Source: Vulcanococcus sp. SFB_649D_100_25 (GTDB taxonomy: Bacteria > Cyanobacteriota > Cyanobacteriia > PCC-6307 > Cyanobiaceae). From it: a DNA stretch of 5,941 nucleotides. Both the position numbers and the translations under genes were made by a program. Of this stretch, positions 1 to 4,278 are shown one piece after another. The stretch spans positions 1 to 5,941 of the forward strand of contig JAURGL010000105.1 of NCBI GenBank assembly GCA_030833825.1, given 5' to 3'. Under the pieces are notes generated by a model that worked only from the letters and a program-made list of their open reading frames with translations, was not told where the DNA came from and did not search any database. Every line of letters starts with the position of its first letter. The first letter of the stretch is position 1.

Positions 1-442
1 GGAGCAGGGTCCCTGCCGTGGCGACCATCGGCTCAAACACCAGAACGCCAGCATTCGCCGGAATCTGCTCGGGCAGACCATCGAAATAGCAAGCGGCTTC
101 CCCGCTGCTCTCGTCCCGTTTGAAGCCCATATGGGCTACGGACGCACTCGGCAGTACGGGGCGAGCCCCGTCCCAAAGGCCCAGGCCGGCCCGCAGCACC
201 GGGACCGCCAGCATCGGGATGGAGCCATCCACCACCGTGCCTTCGGTGCTCGCCAAGGGAGTCCGCACCTGAACGCGCTGGTAGGGGATCCAGTCCCGCA
301 TCGCTTCGTAGGTCAGCCAGCGGCCCAGCTCCGCCATGGCGGTGCCAAACAGGGCCGGGGGTGTCTGCTCATCGCGAAGCAGGGTCAACCAATGGCCGAT
401 CAGGGGATGGGGTGGAACCACGACCCGCAGGGTCTTGCTCAT
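1..442 (-). CDS. upp: Uracil phosphoribosyltransferase, 5' part (runs off left edge)
   Basis: This enzyme joins uracil to PRPP to make UMP in cytoplasmic pyrimidine salvage. The window holds the first 147 codons; the family is about 210 residues, so roughly the last third is missing. Visible family landmarks are an HPLI segment near the N-terminus, LTYEA at residues 43-47, VPVLRAGLGLWDG at 80-92, and a PRPP-binding loop EPMVATAGT at 137-145. The usual form of that loop is DPMLATGGS or DPMLATGGT, so this copy has Asp to Glu and the first Gly to Ala; it may be a diverged lineage form. I chose the ATG at 442-440 because the protein then starts MSKTLRVVVPPHPL, a plausible family N-terminus. A TTG nine codons upstream (469-467) is the alternative. 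No strong Shine-Dalgarno is seen. The gene diverges from the pentapeptide-repeat gene. Confidence 0.85.
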   Translation of the reverse strand, partial: MSKTLRVVVPPHPLIGHWLTLLRDEQTPPALFGTAMAELGRWLTYEAMRDWIPYQRVQVRTPLASTEGTVVDGSIPMLAVPVLRAGLGLWDGARPVLPSASVAHMGFKRDESSGEAACYFDGLPEQIPANAGVLVFEPMVATAGTLL

Positions 443-469
443 GGGTCGCGCAGCAGCGGCTGCCTGCAA

Positions 470-490
470 TAACTTGAGCGCCCCAAGTTA
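470..490. repeat. Perfect 7+7 inverted repeat between divergent genes
   Basis: TAACTTG (470-476) and CAAGTTA (484-490) are exact reverse complements separated by seven bases. They lie in the 56-base gap between upp (minus) and the pentapeptide-repeat gene (plus), ending eight bases before the latter's GTG start. The two half-sites are centred 14 bases apart, which is also compatible with an RNA hairpin in either leader. It does not resemble the cyanobacterial LexA box (GTAC/GTWC core). It could be a regulator operator or a hairpin controlling either gene; function is inferred from position only. No convincing -35/-10 pair was found in the gap. Confidence 0.4.
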
Positions 491-498
491 AAGGTGCA

Positions 499-1032
499 GT
501 GCTGAACCCTGCTCAGCTGCCAGTGGCGTTTCTCCGGCTTGTCCGGCAGGTGGTCCTGTTGGCGCTGCCCCTGGCTCTGATCCTCTCGGCGGCGGTGCAG
601 CCCGCCGCCGCCATCACGGCCCCCGAGCTGCGCAGCCAGCGCTCCGCTCAGGATCTCCAACCCGACATGCATGGCCGGAACCTCCAGCAGCAGGAGTTCC
701 TCAAGGCTTCCCTGGAGGGATTTGACCTCAGCGAAAGCGATCTGCGTGGAGCGGTGTTCAACACGGCCAACCTGCAGAACGCCAACTTGAGTGGGGCGGA
801 TCTCGAGGATGCGGTGGCCTTTGCGACCCGTTTTGACAACGCCGATCTCAGGGGAACCGTTCTGCGCAACGCCATGTTGATGAACAGCAAGTTCACGGCG
901 GCCAACATCGAAGGTGCTGACTTCACCGACGCCGTCCTCGATCTCCCCCAGCAGAAGGCCCTCTGTGAACGCGCCACCGGGGTGAACCCACGCACCGGTG
1001 TCGATACCCGCGAAAGCCTGGCCTGCCGCTGA
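499..1032 (+). CDS. Exported pentapeptide-repeat protein (probably thylakoid lumen or periplasm)
   Basis: The 177-residue product opens with a signal peptide: a basic stretch with R13 and R16, a hydrophobic run at about 18-33, and a likely cleavage after QPAAA at residue 38. Residues about 58-148 form pentapeptide repeats with the A(D/N)LXX pattern, such as ANLQN, ANLSG, ADLED, ADLRG, ANIEG and ADFTD. These should fold as a right-handed quadrilateral beta-helix. The C-terminal tail carries the only two cysteines, C156 and C176, which could pair in an oxidising compartment. Similar small lumenal pentapeptide proteins exist in cyanobacteria and chloroplasts, but their biochemical role is not settled and none is assigned here. 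The GTG at 499 is preceded by AAAGG (490-494), a weak but plausible ribosome site. The stop lies about 20 bases before the cobalamin riboswitch. Confidence 0.85.
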   Translation: MLNPAQLPVAFLRLVRQVVLLALPLALILSAAVQPAAAITAPELRSQRSAQDLQPDMHGRNLQQQEFLKASLEGFDLSESDLRGAVFNTANLQNANLSGADLEDAVAFATRFDNADLRGTVLRNAMLMNSKFTAANIEGADFTDAVLDLPQQKALCERATGVNPRTGVDTRESLACR

Positions 1033-1041
1033 GGCACCGCC

Positions 1042-1047
1042 TACATT
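1042..1047 (+). promoter_or_regulatory. Candidate -10 box for the riboswitch transcript
   Basis: TACATT keeps the T, second-position A and final T of the TATAAT consensus. It would place the transcription start near 1053-1055, exactly where the riboswitch P1 stem begins (TCCGG, 1054-1058). No convincing -35 hexamer is seen 16-18 bases upstream, in the last codons of the pentapeptide gene. Read-through from that gene is the alternative. Confidence 0.25.
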
Positions 1048-1049
1048 CA

Positions 1050-1190
1050 GGTGTCCGGTTCTCCTGGGGATCAGCCAGGAGAGGTAAGGGGGAAAGTCCG
1101 GTGCAAATCCGGCGCTGTCCCGCAGCTGTGGTGAGTTCAGAGCCCCGAACAGGGCCTGCGAACTCCAGTCAGAACGCCCGCCGGAGTCAC
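1050..1190 (+). promoter_or_regulatory. Cobalamin riboswitch upstream of hupE-cobW
   Basis: The leader carries the conserved core of the cobalamin riboswitch family. A 5' TCCGG (1054-1058) pairs with CCGGA (1181-1185) to close P1. TCTCCTGG (1060-1067) pairs perfectly with CCAGGAGA (1075-1082). The P5 arm, TCCGG plus a TGCAAAT loop plus CCGG, lies at 1097-1112, followed by the conserved CCCGCAGCTGTG-like segment (1119-1130). GAGTTC (1133-1138) pairs with GAACTC (1160-1165) around an inner GCCC/GGGC stem. The 3' B12 box is AGTCAGAACGCCCGCC (1167-1182). Bound cobalamin is expected to repress the downstream genes. The aptamer is compact and I do not see the GGGAAG peripheral element common in adenosylcobalamin-class members, so ligand subtype is left open. 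No terminator hairpin with a U-run follows, which suggests control at translation. Confidence 0.92.
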
Positions 1191-1222
1191 ACACCAACCC
1201 TGGCGCGGACCAGATCCTCCTG

Positions 1223-1801
1223 ATGTTGAAGCGTTTCGGGCTGCTGGCAGCCTTGCTCCCCCTGGCCGCAACCCCGGCCCTGGCCCACCACCCGATGGAG
1301 TCCATGGGTCTGGAGCCCTCGGCCCTGTCTGGACTGATGAGCGGGCTGGCGCACCCACTGCTGGGTCCTGATCACCTTCTCTTCCTGTTGGTCCTTGGCC
1401 TGGTGGGCTGGCAGCGTTCCCTGCGCTCGGCGATCACCCTGCTGGCGGTCGGTCTGGCTGGTTCAGCCCTCGGTCTGATTTGGCCTGGACTCCCCGGCGC
1501 TGAGGCCCTGGTGTCCCTCTCGCTGGTCCTCGAAGGCCTGGTGCTCAGCGGACGACTTCCGGCAGTCCTGTTGGTTCCCGCCTTTGCCCTGCACGGCTAC
1601 GTGTTGAGCGGCTCTGTTCTCGGTTGGGAAACCACCCCCATTGCCTTTTATTTGCTTGGGCTGCTTGTGTCCCAGGCCCTGCTGCTGGCGGTCAGCCTGA
1701 AGCTTGTGGGTCGTGCCCTTGATCCTCAACAGCGCCTTTGGCTGGCCGGTGCCCTCGTGGGTGTGGGTGCGGCATTCACCTGGTCGAGCCTGATCGCTTG
1801 A
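1223..1801 (+). CDS. hupE: HupE/UreJ-family metal permease, probable cobalt importer
   Basis: This is a 192-residue polytopic membrane protein of the HupE/UreJ family, whose members carry nickel or cobalt. It starts with a signal peptide (MLKRFGLLAALLPLAATPALA, probable cleavage after residue 21), leaving a new N-terminus with H22 and H23. The family signature HPLLGPDHLLF is at residues 44-54, where H44, D50 and H51 are expected metal ligands. A second conserved element, FALHGYVLSG, is at 121-130 with H124. About six hydrophobic segments follow the leader. The cobalamin riboswitch immediately upstream and cobW two bases downstream point to cobalt rather than nickel; this assignment rests on context. 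The start ATG has no good Shine-Dalgarno: the preceding bases are pyrimidine-rich (TCCTCCTG) and only a GGA at 1207-1209 could serve. Confidence 0.88.
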   Translation: MLKRFGLLAALLPLAATPALAHHPMESMGLEPSALSGLMSGLAHPLLGPDHLLFLLVLGLVGWQRSLRSAITLLAVGLAGSALGLIWPGLPGAEALVSLSLVLEGLVLSGRLPAVLLVPAFALHGYVLSGSVLGWETTPIAFYLLGLLVSQALLLAVSLKLVGRALDPQQRLWLAGALVGVGAAFTWSSLIA

Positions 1802-1803
1802 CC

Positions 1804-2907
1804 ATGACCGTTGGAACCTCCGCCCGACTGCCGGTCACGGTGGTGACTGGTTTTCTTGGGGCGGGTAAGTCCACCCTGCTGCGGCACCTGTTGCTTCATA
1901 GCGGGCTGCGACTTGCGGTCCTCGTCAATGAGTTCGGGGAGGTCGGGATCGATGGTGACCTGATTCGCAGCTGCGGGTTCTGCCCTGAAGAGGACCTGGA
2001 GGGGCGTGTCGTTGAACTCGCCAATGGCTGCCTCTGCTGCACGGTCCAGGACGAGTTCCTGCCCACCATGCAGCAGCTGCTCCAGCGTGCTGATCAGCTC
2101 GATGGGATCGTTGTTGAGACCAGTGGTCTGGCTTTGCCCTTGCCCCTGGTTCAGGCCTTCCACTGGCCTGAGATCCGCACCCGTACCCGCATCACCGGGG
2201 TGGTGACAGTGGTGGATGGGGAGGCCCTCAGCGCTGGAAGCGTTGTGGGTGATCCCACGGCCCTTGAGGCCCAGCGGCAGGCCGATCCGAGCCTGGATCA
2301 CCTCAGTGACATCACCGATCTGTTCAACGATCAACTGGATGCGGCTGATCTGGTCCTGCTCAGCCGGGCTGATCGCCTCAGCCCCGAGCAGATCAAGGCC
2401 GTTGAAGCTCAGTTGTCCCCCCGCCTGCGTCCGGCTGTCTCCGTCCTGCCGATGGCGCACGGGCAGGTCCCTGCTGCTGAGCTCATGGGTTTGACCCGAC
2501 CGGAGCCGCACGATCACGAAGACCACGATCACGAAGACCACGACCACGATCACGATCACGATCACGATCACGATCACGATCACGATCATCACGACCACAC
2601 CCACGTGGCGATGCAGTCCGCCGTGCTGCGGGTCGCATCGGTGGGCAGTCGGCAACAGATCGAGACGCTGCTGCCCGGTTTGATTGCGGCGCAGAATCTG
2701 CTGCGCCTGAAGGGACGCGCCTGGCTTCCGGGTAAAACCGTGCCGCTTCAGATCCAGGCCGTCGGGCCTCGCCTGGATTGTTGGTTCGACACCGCCTACA
2801 GCGGGGAACGACCCGCCGCCGATGGGCTGGAGCTGGTGGCCCTGGGTCTTGCGATCGATGCCGCATCACTGCAGCAGGAGCTCGAGAACAGCTGCGCAAA
2901 GGCCTAG
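1804..2907 (+). CDS. cobW: CobW-type GTPase (COG0523 metallochaperone) with His-Asp tract
   Basis: The 367-residue product belongs to the G3E GTPase COG0523 group, which uses GTP to deliver metal ions. The Walker A GFLGAGKST is at residues 16-24, the metal-binding CxCC motif (GCLCC) at 75-79, ETSG at 105-108, VVDGEA from 137, and a C-terminal CobW_C domain from about 268 on. An additional C57/C60 pair precedes the CxCC. The G4 position reads SRAD (187-190) instead of NKxD. Between the domains, residues 236-267 contain 16 histidines alternating with Asp or Glu, a likely metal store or sensor. The ATG at 1804 lies two bases after the hupE stop, so translation is probably coupled. A longer reading from TTG 1738 inside hupE was rejected because the family begins just before the P-loop. 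The riboswitch context supports a role in cobalt/cobalamin metabolism, though zinc-handling relatives exist. Confidence 0.9.
   Translation: MTVGTSARLPVTVVTGFLGAGKSTLLRHLLLHSGLRLAVLVNEFGEVGIDGDLIRSCGFCPEEDLEGRVVELANGCLCCTVQDEFLPTMQQLLQRADQLDGIVVETSGLALPLPLVQAFHWPEIRTRTRITGVVTVVDGEALSAGSVVGDPTALEAQRQADPSLDHLSDITDLFNDQLDAADLVLLSRADRLSPEQIKAVEAQLSPRLRPAVSVLPMAHGQVPAAELMGLTRPEPHDHEDHDHEDHDHDHDHDHDHDHDHDHHDHTHVAMQSAVLRVASVGSRQQIETLLPGLIAAQNLLRLKGRAWLPGKTVPLQIQAVGPRLDCWFDTAYSGERPAADGLELVALGLAIDAASLQQELENSCAKA
2509..2604 (+). repeat. CACGAT hexamer repeat encoding the His-Asp tract of cobW
   Basis: The segment is built from the six-base unit CACGAT (His-Asp). Seven perfect consecutive copies lie at 2545-2586, flanked by degenerate copies in which GAAGAC (Glu-Asp) or GACCAC replace a unit and the last part reads His-His-Asp-His-Thr-His. 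The 32 codons contain 16 His. Because the unit is six bases, gain or loss of copies by slippage keeps frame and only changes tract length. On the other strand the same DNA reads as Ile/Val alternation, which produces a spurious hydrophobic open frame. Confidence 0.9.
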
Positions 2908-3254
2908 TCCAGGGGGAATTCCCCTTTGGCGCAGATGCCGTCCCAGCAGAGGGCCTGTTGCTCCGCCCAGCGTGGGTAGACCACCCGGGTCAGCCCCGAG
3001 GGTTCCCTCAGGCTGATCTGTCCCCGGCCATCGCTCCGGAATTCCAGCTGCTGGGCACCCACCTGCAGCCACCAGTGCTCCCCGGCGCGCTGGATCGTCA
3101 TGGTGCACTGCTGCCATGGACCGCCACTCAGTTGGCACTGCACCGGCAGGCGCAACGGGGCCTGGGGCTGGGCCTGAGCACTGAGTCCCCACAGCACGAC
3201 TCCAGCGCTGAAGGCCATGCCAGCCCAGGCACCCGTCGCTTGGGGTAATGCCAC
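2904..3254 (-). CDS. Small secreted protein of unknown function, four cysteines
   Basis: I do not recognise a named family. From the GTG at 3254 the product is 116 residues. A hydrophobic leader ends in GLSAQA, giving a likely signal cleavage after residue 28. The mature part is about 88 residues and contains exactly four cysteines (C40, C50, C103, C108), enough for two disulfides. It is rich in Trp and Gln and ends in a CWDGIC segment followed by AKGEFPLD. The GTG start is chosen because GGAGG lies five bases upstream (3264-3260). The internal ATG at 3218 would give a shorter leader (104 residues), and a TTG at 3320 a longer one without a site. The leader lacks the usual basic N-terminus, which is a weakness. 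The gene converges on cobW, with the stops sharing CTAG, and diverges from purS. Strand choice is supported by the signal peptide, ribosome site and lack of overlap with known genes. Confidence 0.7.
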   Translation of the reverse strand: MALPQATGAWAGMAFSAGVVLWGLSAQAQPQAPLRLPVQCQLSGGPWQQCTMTIQRAGEHWWLQVGAQQLEFRSDGRGQISLREPSGLTRVVYPRWAEQQALCWDGICAKGEFPLD

Positions 3255-3259
3255 CGACG

Positions 3260-3264
3260 CCTCC
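3260..3264 (-). promoter_or_regulatory. Shine-Dalgarno GGAGG deciding the start of the small secreted protein
   Basis: On the minus strand GGAGG is followed by five bases and then GTG (3254-3252). This is the best ribosome site seen in the window and favours this GTG over the ATG at 3218, which has no purine-rich site ahead of it. Confidence 0.55.
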
Positions 3265-3337
3265 GGGACTCTCTCTCCAACCTGACCAGAGCTGGAGAGG
3301 TGTGGCAGCCGGCCTGCCAAGATTTAACAAACCTCGT
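3265..3337. other. Divergent leader between the small secreted protein and purS
   Basis: This is the gap between two divergent GTG starts and should hold promoters for both. The only AT-rich patch is about 3321-3331 (GATTTAACAAA), containing TTTAAC on the plus strand and TTAAAT on the minus strand as possible -10 boxes. Neither has a convincing -35 at normal spacing. No purine-repressor-like palindrome or riboswitch was seen. Confidence 0.3.
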
Positions 3338-3341
3338 GGAG
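3338..3341 (+). promoter_or_regulatory. Shine-Dalgarno GGAG deciding the purS start
   Basis: GGAG is followed by CTCAG and then GTG (3347-3349), a normal spacing of five bases. It supports this GTG over the upstream ATG at 3248, which would add 33 residues without similarity to PurS. Confidence 0.55.
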
Positions 3342-3346
3342 CTCAG

Positions 3347-3616
3347 GTGCCCGTCTACTCCGCCCGTGTGCTCGTTTCGCTCAGGCCATCGGTGCTCGAT
3401 CCCGCCGGTGAGGCCACCCGCGCGGCTGCGTCCCGTCTTGGGGTGGATGGGATCAGCAAACTGCGCATCGGCAAGGCGGTTGAAGTGGAGCTGGATGCCC
3501 CGAACGCCCAGGCTGCCCGTGAGCAGCTGGAGCTGCTGAGTGATCGCCTGCTGGCCAATCCGGTGATCGAGAACTGGACACTGGAGCTCAAGGACGACGC
3601 TTCCGCGGGGGCCTGA
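3347..3616 (+). CDS. purS: Phosphoribosylformylglycinamidine synthase subunit PurS
   Basis: PurS is the small structural subunit of the three-part FGAM synthase (PurS, PurQ, PurL), the fourth step of purine synthesis, where it helps PurQ and PurL associate. The product is 89 residues, typical for the family. It begins MPVYSARVLVSLRPSVLDPAG and continues with a VDGISKLRIGKAVEVELD segment and a C-terminal NPVIENW. These match the usual PurS pattern of a first beta strand with the conserved P-x-x-x-D-P-x-G element and a late NPVIE. The GTG start is set by the GGAG five bases upstream and by family length. The gene lies three bases ahead of purQ, so the two are surely co-transcribed. purL is not in the window. 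Confidence 0.93.
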   Translation: MPVYSARVLVSLRPSVLDPAGEATRAAASRLGVDGISKLRIGKAVEVELDAPNAQAAREQLELLSDRLLANPVIENWTLELKDDASAGA

Positions 3617-3619
3617 GCG

Positions 3620-4273
3620 ATGACCCTTGGCGTTGTTGTTTTTCCCGGGTCCAATTGCGACCGGGATGTTCAGTGGGCTGCCCAGGGCTGCCTGGGCATC
3701 GAGACCCGCTTCCTCTGGCATGAGGAGCGCGATCTGAGCGGGCTTGATGCGGTGGTGATCCCGGGGGGCTTCTCCTACGGGGACTACCTGCGCTGCGGGG
3801 CCATTGCCCGCTTTGCCCCGCTCCTGCAGGAAGTGGCGGCCTTCGCCAAGAAGGGTGGGCGGGTCCTGGGGATCTGCAATGGGTTTCAGGTGCTCACGGA
3901 GATGGGGCTCCTCCCCGGAGCGTTGACCCGCAACGAGAAGCTGCACTTCATCTGTGAACCCACAGATCTGCGGGTGGAGCCGGGATCCTGCAGTTGGCTG
4001 CAGGGCTACAACAGCGGTGAGGTGGTGAACTTCCCGATTGCCCATGGGGAGGGTCGCTACCAGGCGGATCCAGAGCTGTTGCAGTCCCTGGAGGACAACG
4101 GGCAGGTCGTGCTGCGCTATGTCCGCAATCCCAACGGATCCGTGGGGGATGTGGCGGGGCTCACAAACAGCCAGGGCAATGTCCTCGGGTTGATGCCTCA
4201 CCCCGAGCGGGCCTGTGACTCGGCCACCGGTGGCGTCGATGGTCGGCGCCTGCTCGCCAGCCTGCTGGGTTGA
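3620..4273 (+). CDS. purQ: Phosphoribosylformylglycinamidine synthase subunit PurQ (glutaminase)
   Basis: PurQ hydrolyses glutamine and passes ammonia to PurL in the conversion of FGAR to FGAM. The 217-residue protein is a complete class I glutamine amidotransferase. It shows the FPGSNCDRD start, an IPGGFSYGDYLRCGAIA stretch at about 47-63, the nucleophile C86 inside GICNGFQ (84-90), and the catalytic H194 and E196 in MPHPER (192-197). Length and motif spacing are normal, so the enzyme should be active. The ATG at 3620 follows the purS stop by three bases, with a G-run at 3607-3611 as a possible ribosome site. Its stop is five bases before the ATG of the carboxypeptidase gene, implying a three-gene transcription unit. 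Confidence 0.96.
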   Translation: MTLGVVVFPGSNCDRDVQWAAQGCLGIETRFLWHEERDLSGLDAVVIPGGFSYGDYLRCGAIARFAPLLQEVAAFAKKGGRVLGICNGFQVLTEMGLLPGALTRNEKLHFICEPTDLRVEPGSCSWLQGYNSGEVVNFPIAHGEGRYQADPELLQSLEDNGQVVLRYVRNPNGSVGDVAGLTNSQGNVLGLMPHPERACDSATGGVDGRRLLASLLG

Positions 4274-4278
4274 TCCGG

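Noticed and set aside
439..1305. Minus-strand open frame of 288 codons across the pentapeptide gene and riboswitch
   Set aside because: It lies antisense to a clear pentapeptide-repeat gene and a structured riboswitch, has no recognisable domain, and long antisense frames are expected in GC-rich DNA.
1738..1803. TTG start extending cobW by 22 residues into hupE
   Set aside because: CobW proteins start shortly before the GFLGAGKST P-loop, and the ATG at 1804 directly follows the hupE stop as expected for coupled genes.
2509..2604. CRISPR or regulatory iteron array
   Set aside because: The units are six bases without spacers and translate in frame to the His-Asp tract of cobW.
1726..2655. Minus-strand open frame of 309 codons with a long Ile/Val-rich stretch
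   Set aside because: The hydrophobic stretch is the antisense reading of the CACGAT repeat in cobW; the rest has no family character.
3248..3346. ATG start extending purS by 33 residues
   Set aside because: The extra residues have no similarity to PurS, exceed the family length, and GGAG-N5-GTG at 3338-3349 gives a better start.
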